This document shows positions 13,641 through 26,300 of a stretch of DNA of 64,000 nucleotides, piece after piece. The translations under genes and the position numbers were made by a program. The DNA lies in NCBI RefSeq assembly GCF_032884065.1, contig NW_027062665.1:3029266-3093265 (forward strand). The letters run 5' to 3'. Numbering within the stretch: position 1 is the first letter of the stretch; the number at the start of each line of letters is the position of its first letter. The notes beneath the pieces were generated by a model, which made no database searches, was not told the DNA's origin, and saw only the letters and a program-made list of their open reading frames with translations. The DNA is from Artemia franciscana (lineage: Eukaryota; Arthropoda; Branchiopoda; Anostraca; Artemiidae).

Positions 13641-14338
13641 TTCTGAAAACTATCTTTATTAATTTTCTTCCTTTTTTGAACCACTTACCTATAAATAAAT
13701 CTAAATCATTATTTAACCCACTAAGAAAATTTGAGGGTTTTAGATAATTAGAAAGACAGAATCTAGCCCCCCTTTTTTATTATTCTCTGAAGATTAAGTT
13801 TCTTTATTATTGCCAAATCAACTTTTATAATATTTTTCGTAAGTTGGATTTACAAATAATAAAAATTACTCGCAATTACAAGCAGGTTTCCTATTTCTAT
13901 CTGTAAAATTTCCGAAGTGTTAAATTATAATTAAAATTCATTTGCCCTAACGTTTTCGAAAACTTTTATGTTATAATGCGATTATTCTTATAATTCGAAT
14001 TACTAGGAAAGGCGTATTTCACATCCTGCTAGTTTAAAATTACTGGTAAATTTATATCCTCTAATTGTTTACTGCTAAATTTTATACATAAATATAGTCT
14101 CTTTTCCTAATTAACAGTCTTATCAGACTTTTTATAATTTGAAGCATGTTTTGTTTTTCCTAAAATACGCACCGTATCATAAATTAATTTAGTTTTTGAA
14201 TTACATGTTGTTTTATTATTCAAATCCAAAATAATTTTATTAAATTATTCCTTGATAACTTATTTGAACATTTTATTATACTAGCCATACCATCAGACTC
14301 AAATAGCTGGCAAAAATCCGTCAAATAAATTTTTAAAT

Positions 14339-15035
14339 CTATATGATTTTTTCTATAATTTTTCCTATGCCCATTGATTGATTTTTACGTTTAGTGGGAT
14401 GATTACAAGAGGGGTGATCCGTTAATCCGTTTATACAATTAACAACAACATTAGACATGTCTTCATATTTAGCAACTCGATCATTCAGCCTAAAAGGATA
14501 AGCTGTACCGAGAGCATGAATCCAATAATCTTCACGTTTAAGCAATTTATTATTTTTCCATTCTTTAGTTAAATTATTTAAATCCAGATATTCTAGAATT
14601 GTGATAGTTAGATTAGTTAAAGAGCAAGTACCATTATTACAGTATTACACTTGACAATTTTTTGTTTTTCCCCGTTAATTGCACTTTTATGTTCCGAAAA
14701 TTTCATATGCATGTTGTTAATACTTCCCCCGGATACTGTAAACCACAGATTTTACTTTCTAATAGATAAATAATATTAGTTGTTTTACAATTTACATTCC
14801 GCAGAAGTAAACATTGAAACTTTTTATTAGATAAAGTGTTCTTAACGAAAGTCCGAGGGGTGAAATAATCTCGGCAAAGAAAACAACGACAGGTACATTT
14901 ACCAATATCCGGTAGACAACTTTGAATATTACTATTATCCTTTTTATTCAGTAAAACATCAAACAATAGCACCATAACGACATACAATACCATATCCATT
15001 GCATATTCGAAAATCAAGCCCATATCCGCCAACAA
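14339..15035 (-). pseudogene. GIY-YIG endonuclease fragment of the permuted Penelope-like element
   Basis: On the minus strand, frame 15035-14703 has a Cys-rich segment (CTCRCFLCRDYF) followed by the GIY-YIG core NIIYLLESKICGLQYPGE; the usual QYVGE reads QYPGE here. The region between, read across a frameshift, includes MHMKFSEHKSAI. The frame 14545-14339 gives the characteristic C-terminal part LKREDYWIHALGTAYPFRLN, containing the conserved Glu and the WI..L.T.YP..LN pattern. The domain nicks DNA for insertion in active elements. Several stops and frameshifts show decay. Confidence 0.75.
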
Positions 15036-15275
15036 TAAGGCCTTTCTAACTACCGGAAGCGTAGATCAAGACCGTAATACAGTGTCTTAGCTACCAACAT
15101 TAATACTAACCACGTACAAAATAAAATCTGCGAATAATTATCAGTATCAGGTTAAAAGCTTGAACCAGGGTTACGGCCTGTAGGTAAAAAATTACTCAAC
15201 AATTCCTCCTCCTCTACCAGACCCAACCATGATTCGTAAAATATAATGCAGGTAATTATTTGGTTAAAATAAAAG

Positions 15276-16919
15276 GTTTACCGTAATTTTACGGACCCCT
15301 GTAAATTTGTTATTTTGTTTGTTTTACCTATTTGACAGTTATGCCGGTATTTTATGTATTTTACCAATATTTTACCCTTATTTTATATATTTTATAACGC
15401 CTAGTTGTTATCATGGTGCAAAACTACCCAAAGACTGGGAGAAACAGGTTTGGAAATGGTATTGTTATTGTGAGTTTTACTGGAGACACAGCAGGTCAAA
15501 TAAAAAGTTGCATAATTGTTAATTGCGTTCATTAATTTTGTTGTGAAGCGTTTATGATTGAGAGATAAATTGATATATGACTAGCCCTTCTCTTACTACA
15601 TATCACCTTATTTACATTTGCTTATTCTCTGTCACTGAACAGTCTAAGTAATATGTCCACTGTAAAATTTACAGAAAGCAATATAATTTCGCCTGTGGGT
15701 GTGTAGTAATATTACCCAGTTTAAAGCCGAAAACAGACGTAGCTTTTTTCGGCACTGATTTGGTAAATCCGTGTCGATTTGCAAAGAACACGGTGCCAAT
15801 TTGAGCTTGAAAATTTTTTAGTTTTGGTGCTGACTTGCAAAGAACAAAACCAGATTTCATTGTGATTATGAAAAAAGGTAATCCTTAACAGTTTTCTTCT
15901 CTTCAGCATGAAAATCAAATGATAAAAATAATAATAGTTAAGTATTAAATAATGAAAGAATTCAAAATTTAATCCAAATTTTTCAATGAAATATATATTT
16001 GAAAATAACGTTAATTTTTATAATAAAAAAAATTATCATTTGACAAATGGTGTCTGTGTCCACGATTTTTAGATTTGAAAACATGGTGCAAAGGATATTG
16101 TTTTGTACTGCTATCATTGGCCCAATGAGCTGCTGAAAGGATTGCCAGTAATAGCTTTGTGTGTTCTAGAGTTATGGCCCGAGACAAAATTGGCGTTTTT
16201 ATCGAGCTTTTTTTAAATGCTAAATATTTTGATTAGAAACTGTCCCAAAATTCAAAGAAGTTTGAGGAATTAGGGGATTGGACCCCTACTGGCCCCTGCC
16301 TCCGAGCCCAAGCAAATCAACGCCTATTTATTATAAATAAGAAAATGATTATTAATCAAATTCATGTTCCCCAAACTCAACAGTATATTAAAGTAAAGAT
16401 AGTCTGATGGTTTGAGAAAGAGGCAAATCTGGCATAAACCTTTTTTAGCATTGTATAAAATTGATGTCATTTCACTTGTTGATAGATAGTCTTGTCATGC
16501 GTACATCTTGCGCATTCTAGGGCAGAACTAAGGTAGATAGTCATGGAATAAGGGTATTCAAATAGCCTATGAATTTCTATTAGCCATTTGAAGGCAATTG
16601 GAAATCCCAAGTAAAATGAGGCTTTCAAAGATTAATGACTGACTATGTCCATAGGACTTTGAAGACAATTGGGTAACTAAGATTCTTCTCATTATATGAG
16701 CTATGCCTACTGGGAAGGTGTGCTGGAATTGTAATACGGACGATCGAGATTTTTGGGTTGACTTATGATGGACAATATCAACTGGACTTGTAAGCAAAAA
16801 TTTTTGTTGAACTCACAGGTAAACAAGTGACCTAAGCCTAAATGGTTTGCGCTCTTATAGTCTCAGGTAGACTATTGTGATTTAGGATTGACAGATGACC
16901 GACAAATCTTTTTCTTAGT
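15276..16919. other. Intronic sequence, no gene recognised
   Basis: Most of unit 1 intron 1 before exon B1. Near 15286-15400 a TTTTAC-rich sequence (ACGGACCCCTGTAAA) is related, inverted, to 30475-30590. The segment 15720-15860 holds two copies of a motif with TTTGCAAAGAAC (near 15777 and 15831). The frame at 16567-16797 (minus) and other short frames have no recognisable domain and no copy in the other units, so they are not called. Confidence 0.4.
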
Positions 16920-17207
16920 TAATTAATTACTGTTAATTTACTCTAATCCAGGAGCTTATATTTCAGCGTATTTCCATGAATTTTGCTGAACGTTTCATGT
17001 TTTTGTTTGCTTTATAAAAAGTAGATTTTAAAAACGATTGAAAAAAAATCTGCAAATGTATCCGATTTGATGTATATATGTATTTTCAATATAGGTGTAA
17101 CATTTGCGTATTTTTTTAAACATAACTAAAGAAAAAGCAGTTGGGTTTATTTAGTAATCTTTATTGTTTAATTTTTCTATGTCTGTTCAATCTAGATTTT
17201 GTTTCAG
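16920..17207 (+). other. Intron segment before exon B1 (single-copy form)
   Basis: This aligns with the intron directly before exons B2 and B3. Shared features are CCATGAATTTTGCTGAACG, a stretch with AAAACGATTGA, AACATAACTAAA, and a pyrimidine-rich TTTCAG acceptor ending at 17207. In units 2 and 3 this segment is present twice in tandem; here it is single. Confidence 0.6.
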
Positions 17208-17378
17208 AAATTGATGATACTTTACCAGGTGAAAATGAAAAGCCCTTCCACATTCCGAACCAATTTTTGTCTCCGAAATGTGAAGATATTCCTTGTCCCA
17301 CTATACCCAGCATTTCAGGACCATGTAAATTTGAATATGAAACCCTGGAATCCGAAACCACATGTCCTGACAATGAAG
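17208..17378 (+). CDS. Exon B1, internal coding exon of zinc-finger gene unit 1
   Basis: A 171-nt exon between a GTTTCAG acceptor and a GTATAT donor, phase 1 at both ends. It encodes EIDDTLPGENEK, then LSPKCEDIPCP, then ISGPCKFEYETLE and CPDNE. Exons B2 and B3 (168 nt each) encode the same framework with an in-frame one-codon length difference, which supports a protein-coding history. Acidic and Pro-rich, it forms the N-terminal, non-finger part of the protein; I recognise no named domain (no KRAB, ZAD or BTB signature). The last base G plus the GT at the start of exon C1 makes a Gly codon. The longer open frame starting at 17141 includes intron and is not the protein start. Confidence 0.7.
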
Positions 17379-18749
17379 GTATATCTCAAACATTTGGTTT
17401 TGTTAGAATTAAACGTATCGGATAATATTATAATGGACAAAAGTAGGACAAAAGGACTTGATCTTAAGATGGAAGTTGTTTTATTTTATTCCAATGTGCA
17501 GATATTTGCCAAACCATTTTTTTAGTCTTTTATGAAAGTTTCCAAATTTTCATTTGAAAGTAGCTTTATGAAAATTGTTTTTCAAAATGCTTCACAATAA
17601 CTTCTACTGCTGTAGACCTCCTTATATCCTAGTCCTTAATTTTATGGACTAGCCGAAAATACCTAGTCCATAATTTTCATTTCAAGTTAAAAGTTTCTTT
17701 GATTATCCATAGAATTATTTGTCTTAAATACACAGCTGGAAGAATATAACGGGTTCCGCAAATCATGAAGAAACTCAAGTTTTAGTCTGGTATAAGATTA
17801 AAGGGGGTATTCAGGAGGCTTATACCCCCATGTTGTCCCGGCTCATCAAAATAACTTCGATGGAACGTTCGTGTATGAGGGGTTCTAATTAACTTGAAGA
17901 GAAGCTACATATAAAAAATTCAGGAAAGAGTTAAAAGGTCCATTTTAGGGGGTTTATGAGTCGTAGTTGCCAAAGACGCTAAAACGGATCTAGTAAAAAA
18001 TATTGTGAAATTGTAGCCTCTTGAAACTTGTCCTTATTGATTGTATATATCTTGGGTTTGAGTCTCCAACATCATCTATGCCTAATAATGGTTTTGCAAG
18101 AATTCTGTTACTGTTACTACTTTTTCAAATAAATTGTGAGACTGTGTGATTTATGGCCCTCTAAATATACACTTTTTGTAACAAACACATTTTATTAAAT
18201 TTATTAAATGTGTTTCTGTAATTTTTAACACGATTCTGGTCATGGTTGATCTGATCAATTGCAAGAGCTGCATAAGAAACCTTTTATTATATGTAGATTA
18301 CAGCTACATTGCCCAACAGCAACTGAACTTCTTCAAACCCTTCCGACTCTAGAAGTACTGCGAGTATTTTTGGACAAATTCTTAAATTTCTCAAAAAACA
18401 ATTTATAATTTTATTGCATAAAGAGTCTAAGCGGTATATTACCCTTGGTATCTCTGAGGAGTTGTGGATAAAGAAAAAAGTCCTGTCTTTCCTGATAGCT
18501 ATAGTGATTTACTTAAATGTGGTTTGCTGTAACATCAAAAGTTACAACCTAATATACAAAACCGTTATTTAGACGTAGCTGATGTTTCCTTATCATAAAC
18601 AGCAAACACATAGTATGTTTTGATTGTTCTCGAGATCGTCCTCAGCATTTCCTTTAAGTTTCATCTTAATACTCTTAAGTTTGTTGAATACCCAGGATCA
18701 AACATGCCCTCTTTTCTTACTAAAAACTTATATGTTGATAAAAGCAACT
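17379..18749. other. Start of unit 1 intron 2
   Basis: No gene is recognised. The first part (17379-18100) is recognisably related to the sequence after exon B3 (61287-62060): 'GGACAAAAGGACTT...ATCTTAAGAT', 'TTTTATGAAAGTTTCCAAAT', an ACACAGCTGGAAGAATATAAC stretch near 17730 and a TTGAAACTTGTCCTT stretch near 18022. In unit 2 the later part is deleted. The remainder is AT-rich and has only short frames. Confidence 0.45.
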
Positions 18750-19300
18750 GCCATAAATTACAGTCCTTGCCCGGAAGCTATGGGAAACGGTGTCAACTCT
18801 TGAATTATAGTTATTCGACCTTTGGAAAACTCTGAACAAAGTTTGCCTTAAATTTTGAACGGAAGTATTATTAGGTGTTGGGGCAAGGGAGGAGGAAGAG
18901 CTGGTTGCCCTCTTAACGCTTTTTTTCATCTTAAAAGGGGCTCTTTAACTTCCAGTTTCCAGTTCAATGCGTCTCTTCCACAGTCTGAATGACGCCTCTT
19001 CCATATAAAAATTGTATATTAGCAGTAGTTAAATAGTATATGTTATAGCCCTTACCATGAGGTATGAAGGGGCGTTGTCAACCTAGGACGCAAATATTTA
19101 TTCCACCTTTAGTTAACTTTAAACGAAGTATTTATCTATAAATTTGAATCGGGATAACTTTTGGAAAACACTCATGGGGCGGGGTTGATTGCCCCCCACT
19201 TGCTGTTGTCCCTTAAACAGGAACTACTTGTACTTCCAATTTCTAATCGAAAGCGCCCCCTGGTCTCACTTTTTTGGCGGCGATCGTCCATAGCCTTTAT
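18750..19300 (-). repeat. Outlying diverged array A units
   Basis: Two degraded array A units in minus orientation. One is at about 18755-19010 (a CCTTGCCCGGAAGC-like CCTTGCCC start, GTGTCAACTC, ACCTTTGG, GGTTGCCCTC and a TTCCAGTTTCCAG end). A second is at about 19060-19265 (GCGTTGTCAACC, GATTGCCCCCC, CCAATTTCTAATCG). The first corresponds in position to 46211-46450 of unit 2. Confidence 0.55.
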
Positions 19301-19665
19301 GTCTTGGTGATATCCTTCACCTTCCACATCGCTGATGGCAACTTTTGTTTTTGAGAAACAGTGAAAATGGCGACGTAAATGTACAACTTCACCGCTATCG
19401 TTATAAAAAAGGTTTCTGAAACGTATGAGCATATTGTTTACCAGGTTGACGTATTGTTGTAAATATACGGCAAAACAAAAACCCGGCCAGTAAGACTGGT
19501 GAAAAAAGTTGAAATCGGGAAAAAAAAAATTGCCTGTCTTTTTTTCAGATGTTAATGAAAATGGTTAAAGATTTTGTTTTCCTTGGCTTAATAAGTTAAT
19601 ACCCCTCCTCTATCATAGGCAGCGCAATAATGCTGTCTAATTAAAAAATGATGTTTCCTAACAAG

Positions 19666-20150
19666 CAATCCTTAATCCAATTCTCACTTGTGTTGGAATT
19701 CTGTTCTCCCAATTATTTTAATCAGAAAAAGGTAAACTAATTTTACAGAACTTTGTGGCCACTTAAGTAAGAGAATGATATTTTTAAGTAAGAAAATTGG
19801 CTGTTTAAATAAGAGAATGATATTAACGTCTGGGAAACGGGTGGTAGCCATAATCTTTTTCGCAGTTAAGACATCGTTCATTAGAAGTACATAACCCCTA
19901 CTCCCTGAAGACGACCGCGATCTAGCAACCAATCCTTAATCCAATTCTCACTTGTCTTTGAATTCTGTTCTCCCAATTATTATACCTTGTAGCCACTTAA
20001 ATAAGAGAATGATAATTCTTAGTAAGAGAATTGGTTATTTAAGAAAGAGAATGATACTTTTATCGTTCGGGAAACGGGCGGTAGCCCTACTCCAGTTTGT
20101 AGTGAAGACACCTTTCATTACAAGTACATAACCCTAATTCTGAGGAAAGA
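19666..20150. repeat. 264-bp direct tandem duplication
   Basis: Two copies start at 19666 and 19930. Shared landmarks are AATCCTTAATCCAATTCTCA, AATTCTGTTCTCCCAATTAT, AAATAAGAGAATGATA, GGGAAACGGG and AGTACATAACCC. Each copy also carries an internal short repeat, AAGTAAGAGAATGATA followed by AAATAAGAGAATGATA. The frame at 19684-19932 on the minus strand lies across copy 1 and is not supported by the duplicate. Confidence 0.8.
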
Positions 20151-20275
20151 ATTGGGAAAAAAAACTTTCGGAAAGTTTTTTTAATTAATTTTTGTTCGTT
20201 TTTGATAGCAAAAATTCCATGCTTTTAAAAAACTCCTTATTTTAAAATAAGATTTTTTCAACATTAAACGTTCAT

Positions 20276-20372
20276 TAAAGTATCAAAACTAGTATCAAAG
20301 TAACAATATCAAAGTAAAGAAAGGATCAAAGTCAGCAAAGTATCAAAGTAAACAAAATATCAAAGCAACAAT
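20276..20372. repeat. Short tandem repeat, TATCAAAGTAA type
   Basis: Eight or so imperfect copies of an 11-12 bp motif (TATCAAAGTAA with CAAAGTCAGCA variants) lie directly before array A. Confidence 0.75.
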
Positions 20373-20389
20373 AGTTAAGTTTCATAACT

Positions 20390-23300
20390 CAGAGCCATTT
20401 CCCCGGAGCCAAGGGGGGGGGGAGTTAACTGCTGAAGCATATTTATTTGGCCTTTGAACTATTTTGAACAAAATTGTTATATTCAGACTTTGACAGTATG
20501 CCCTTTGGGAAAGTGGGACCTGGGCTAGTTGGCTATTATCACTTTTCACTCTAAAAAAGAGCGAGAAGTTTCGATTTTCGATCAAATGAGCCCCCTCCAA
20601 AGTTAATACGAACACCTCTTCCTCAGAACCTTATGTTCTATTAATGGGCAACTTCCACAAGTTACAATCCTTGCCCCAGCATCTAGGAAAGATTTTTCAA
20701 CCCCTAAGCTTTATTAATTTTATTTTTTGAGACTATTTAGAACAAAATGATTACATAAAAATTTTGATTGGATGTATTTGGAGAAAAAGCACAAGGGGGG
20801 AGGCTTGTTACTTTTTGATCACTTTCGATTCTTAAGAACGTGCAATCTACATAAGTTACAATTCTTGTCCGGGTGCTATAGAGGATTTTTTAACCCCTTC
20901 TTTAGAGAAATTTGAATTTTGGAGTATTTTAAACAAAATGGATATCTCAAAAGTTTTATTGGATGTATTTGGGAAAAAAGGTGTAGGGGGGATAGATACC
21001 CTCCGATTATTTTTGTAACTTAAAAACGTAACTAGAAATTTCAACTTCAATCAAACGAGCCATCTCTGAAGTTTATACGACCACCCCTTTCATATAACCT
21101 TGTATTTCCTTTGGCATAGCTTACAACACTTGCCCTCGGGCTTTGAGGGGAAGAGTCGACCCCTGAGTTTTTGTTATTTGATCTTTAAACTATTATGAAC
21201 AAAATAGCTGTCCCGAAATTTCGATTGGATGCATTTTGGGAAAAGGGCCTCAGGGGGGGCCTAGTTTCCCTCCGATCATTTTTGACTCTTGAGAAGGGTA
21301 CTAGAAATTCTCATTAACAATCGAATAAGCCACCTAAGAAGTTTATACGACCATCCATTCCATAAAAACAGTATGCGCCCCTAGGGCACATTTTTCAATA
21401 CTTGCCTCCTGGTTCTTTGGGGCTATTTTATCCCTGGAGCTTTTGTTATATTTGATTAGCTTGTGTTATATAGAATGGCTACATACAAAATCGATTGGAC
21501 GCATTTGGGAAAAGAAGTTCGGGAGGAGCGGAGGCTAGTCGCCATCAGATCACATTTGACTCTCAAAATGTGAATTAGAACTTTCAATTTCTAATCATTT
21601 GAGTCCCCTCCAAAGTTTATGCTATCATCCTTTCCACTAAAACCTTATATGCCCCGCGGGATAAGTTACAACCTTTCTCCTGGCTCTGGTGTGCGGGGGT
21701 CTTGGGGTTTATGTTGACAACGAAGTTTTTGTTATCTTATTGTTGGACTATTTCAAACAAACTGGTTATCTCAAAATTTTTATTTGATGCATTAGGGGAA
21801 AAGAAGGTGTATTTTTCAGGGGGAGGGGGATAGATGCCGTGTGTCAACTCTTGATTCATAGAAAGGTAACTAGAACTTACAATTCCCAATCAAATAAGCC
21901 ACCATCGAAGATTAGACAATCTTCCTTACATAAAAAGCTTATACACCTCTGGGGCATAATTTAATGCATTTGCCCCCGGGCTCCAGGGGGCTGTGTCGAC
22001 CAGGGAGTTGTTGTTGTCTCATGTTTGAGCTATTTCAGAAAAATTACTGTCTCAAAATTTGTATAAGATGGATTTGGGGGAAAATGACTAGGGGATGAGG
22101 GGGGTGGGTGTTTGCGCTCAGATCGCTTTTGACTCTTAAAAAGTGAACTAGAACTTTCTATTCCCAATCAAATGAGCCCTTTCCAAAGTATGTACGAGCT
22201 TCCGTTCCATAAGAACCACATACGCCCCAAAGAATAATTTACAACGCTTGCCCCCCGGGACTTGGGTGGCTGGGTCGACACTGGAGTTTTTGTTATATAA
22301 CCTTTAAACTATCTTCAACAAAATGACTACCTCAAAATTTTTATCGGATGCATTTAGGAAAAAGGACGTTGGAGGGGGGGGGGGTTTAGTTGCCCTCTCA
22401 TCACTTTTGACTCTAAAAAAGGGCACTAGAAGTTTCGATTTCCAATCGAATGAGCCCCGTTAGAATCACGAAAAAAGGGCAAAGTGGGACTAGTTGCCTT
22501 CCGTTCTCTTTTGACTCTTGAAAAGTTAATTAGAACTTTCAGTTTCCAATCAAGTGAGCCCTCTTTGAAGTTTATACGAACATCCCTTTCATAAGAACCA
22601 TATATGCCCCGTGGATATAACTTACAACGCCTGCTTGGGGCCCTAGGAGTTGTATAACGCCGGAGTTTTGTTATCCGACCTTTGAACTGTTTAACAAAAA
22701 AATGGCTATCTCAAAATTTGTATGGGATGGGTTTGGGGGGGACTGGTTGCCCTTCTATCTCTTTTGACGCTTAAAAAGTGAACTAGGACTTTCAACTTCC
22801 ATTGAAATGAGCCCTCTCCGAAGAATGTTCGAACATGCCTTCCATAAGAACCACATATAAAAACTGAACTAGAGCTTTCAATTTCCAGTCAATTGAGCCC
22901 TTTCTGGAGTTTATACGAGCACCCCTTCCATAACAACGATACATGCCCCAAGGGCTTAATTTACGCCTGTTCTCGGGCCCCGAGGGATTGTGTTGACCTC
23001 AGAGTTTTTGTTATATAATCTCTGGACTATTTTTAAAAAAGGGCTATCTCAAAGTTCTTACCAGATGGGTTTGAGGAAAATAGCGTGTGGAAGGGGGGTC
23101 TAGTTGCCCTCCGATCTCTTTTGACTCATAAAAAGTTGACTAGGACTTTTGATTCAAACAAATGAGCCCTTTCCAAAGTTTATATGAGTATCCCATCCAT
23201 AAGAACCATATATGCCCCCAGAGCATAACTTAAAACGCCCTCTCCTGGGCCCTTGGGGGTTGAATCGACTCAAGAGTTTTTCTTATCTTATTTTTGAACT

Positions 23301-26300
23301 GTTTTTAACAAAATGGCTATATAAATATTTTTATTGGATGGGTTTGGGGACAAAGTGCATGGGGGGGGACTAGTTGCCCTCGGATCTCTTAAGACTCTTA
23401 AAAAGTCCACTAGAACTTTCAGTTTCCAATCAAATTAGGCCTCTCTGAAGACTAGACGAGCATCCATTTCATAAGAACCATGTACGCCCCCAGGATATAA
23501 CCTACTGCTCCTGCCCCGGGCCCTGGGTGTTTGTGTCGACACTGGAGTTTTTGTTTATCTAATTTTTGAACTATTTTAAAAAAAATGGCTATTTCAAAGT
23601 TTGAATCGGATGGGTTTGGGAATAAAGGGTGTGGGGGTCTAGTTGCCGTCCAATCTCTTTTGACTCTTAAAAAGTAAGCCAGGACTTTCAACCAATCAAA
23701 TGAGCTCTCTATGAAGTTTATATGAGCATCCCTTCCATAATAACCATATATATCCTCAGGGAATAACTTACAACGCCTGCCTTCAGGCCTTGGGGGTTGT
23801 ATCGACACCGTAGGTTTTCTTATCTGATCTTTGAACTATTTTTAACAAAATTGCTCTTTCAAATTTTTATCGAATGGGTTTGGGGAAAAACGCTTGGGGG
23901 CTTGTTGCCCTCCAATATCTTTTGAATCTCAAAAACTGAACTAGAACTTTCAAATGACGCCTCTCTGAAGTTTATACGAGCATCCTCTCCATTAGAACCG
24001 TATGTGTCCCCAGGGCATGACTTACAGCGCCTGTCCCCAGGCCCTGGGGGGTTGTGTCGATTCTGGAGTTTTGGTTATATGATGTTTGAACTACTTTTAT
24101 AAATGGCTATCTCAAAGTTCATCGGATAGGTTTGAGAAAAAAGGGCGTGGAGGGGAAGGGACTAGTTACCCTCCCATCTCTTTTGACTCTTGAAAAGTGA
24201 ACTAGAATTTTCTGTTTTTGATGGAATGAGCGCTCTCTAAAGTTTTTACGAGCATCACTTCCATAAGAACCACATATGCCCCCATGGCACAACTTAAAAC
24301 GCCTTCCCCCGGACCAGGGGGGGGGGTTGGGTCTACATCGGAGTTTATGTTATTTGATCTTTGAACTATTTTTAACAAAATGGCTGTTTCAAAATGTTTA
24401 TTGGATGAATTTCGGAGAAAAGAGCGTTTGGGGGGGGGGGTTAAGTTGCCCTCTGATCACTTTTTACTCTTAAAAAGGGCACTAGAAGTTCTGATTACCA
24501 ATTGAATGAGCCTCCTTCAAAGTTTATGTGACGACACCTTCCATATGAAGTGCCTTCAGGAACAATAAATAATATTACATTGAAGTCGTATAGCGTTTGC
24601 TACAGGCAATGCTATAGCGTTGCTATCTGCCTTTTTACCATTTTTAGCCAAATGGCTATTTCAAAAAAAAAATTCTGATGCATTTGGAGAAAAACGGTGT
24701 GGTCGGGGAGGGGGGCTAGTTGTCCTCTGATCTCTTTTTACTCCTAAAAATTGAACTAGACCTTTCACTTTCCAAACGAATGAGCCCTCTGTGAAGTTTT
24801 TACGAGCATCCCTTCCATATGAACCATATATGCCCCCAGGTCATAACTTACAGCGCCTGCCCCCGGGCCCCGGATGTTTTGTTGACGCCAGAGTGGTTTG
24901 TTATCTAACCTTTTAACTATCTTTAAATAAAATGCCTGTCTTAAAAATTTTATCTGGTGCATTAGGGGGAAAAGGGCGTGGAGGGAGGCACTATTTGCCC
25001 TCCGATCTCTTTTGACTCTTAAAAAGTGAACTAGAAACTTTCACTTTACAAACAAATGAGCCCTCTTTAAAGTTTATTCCAGCATTCCTTCCTCAAGAAC
25101 CATATATACCCCAAAGGCATAACTTACCCCGCCTGCCACTGGGCCCTGGGGGGTTTTTTCATGACTGGAAATTTTGTTATCTGACCTTTGAACTATTTTT
25201 AACAAAATGACTATTTCAAAATTTTATATAATGTATTTGTGGGAAAAAGGATTTGGGGCGGAGGCTAGGTGCCTTCCGATCACATTTGACTCTTTAAAGT
25301 GAACTTCAACTTTCAGTTTCCAATTACATGAGCCGTTTCTGAAGTTCATACGAGTATCCCTTCAATAAGAACCATGTATGCCCCCAGGGCATATATAAAA
25401 CATCTGCCCCTGGGTTCTATAGGTGTCGTGACGACGCCGAAGTTTTTGTGTTATCTGACCTTTGAGCTATTTTTAACAAAATGGCTATCTCAAAATTTTA
25501 TTTGCTGCATTTGGGAAAAAAGGCATGGGAGGGGGGCTAGTTGCCCTCCGATGTTTTCTGAATCTGAAAAAAAACGAATTAGAACTTTTAATTTCCAATC
25601 AAATGAGCCCTATCTGAAGTTTATATGAGCATCCCTTCCGTAAAACCCATATTTGCCACCAGGGCTTAACTTACAACGCCCGCCCACCGGTCCCTGGTGG
25701 GTTATGTCGACACCGGAGTCTTGTTCTCTGACCTTTGAACTATTTAAGAAAAAATGACTGTCTCAAAATTTGTATCGCTTGGGTTTGGGGTAAAAAGGGT
25801 GTTGGGGGACTAGTTGCCCTCCCATCTCTTTTGAATCTTAAAAAGTGAAATAGAACTTACAATTTCCATTCAATTGAGCTCTCTGAATTTTATTTGAGGA
25901 TCCCTTCCATAAGAACTATATATGCTCCCTGGGCATAACTTACAACGCTTGCCCTCGGGCCGGGGCAATTGTGTCGACACCGGATTTTTTTTATCTGACC
26001 AAATGACTATCAATGACTATGTTAACAAAATCACTATCTTAAAATTTTTATCGGATGCATTTGGGGAAGAATGGGCATGGGTGGGTCTAGTTACCCTCCG
26101 ATCTCTTTTTACTCTTAAAAACTGGACGCCTGGCCCTGGGCTCTGAGGGATTGTGTTGATCCTGTATTTTTCGTTATATAATCTTTGAACTATAAAAAAT
26201 GGCTATCTCAAAGCTCTTATCGGATGGGTTTGAGGAAAATATGTTGTGGTGGAAGGGGGAGCTAGTTGCCCTCAGATCTTTTTTACTCTTTAAAAATTAA

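Larger units (their letters stand above)
12805..15275 (-). mobile_element. Penelope-like retroelement relic with permuted domain order
   Basis: Read on the minus strand, a GIY-YIG endonuclease (15035 to 14339) comes before the reverse transcriptase fingers region (about 13640 to 12964). Canonical Penelope-like elements have the endonuclease at the C-terminus. An N-terminal GIY-YIG is the hallmark of the permuted Naiad-type clade, which I recall as described in invertebrates. The relic is flanked by a diverged direct repeat of about 45 bp (12805-12850 and 15238-15285, sharing CAGGTAATTATTTGGT), which could be terminal repeats or a target duplication. The reverse transcriptase core with the catalytic Asp pair is missing, and frames are broken by stops. 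Confidence 0.7.

Noticed and set aside
17141-17425. Taking the whole open frame around exon B1 as a gene with its own ATG
   Set aside because: The upstream and downstream parts are not conserved in frame in units 2 and 3, while the AG and GT borders and the phase are.
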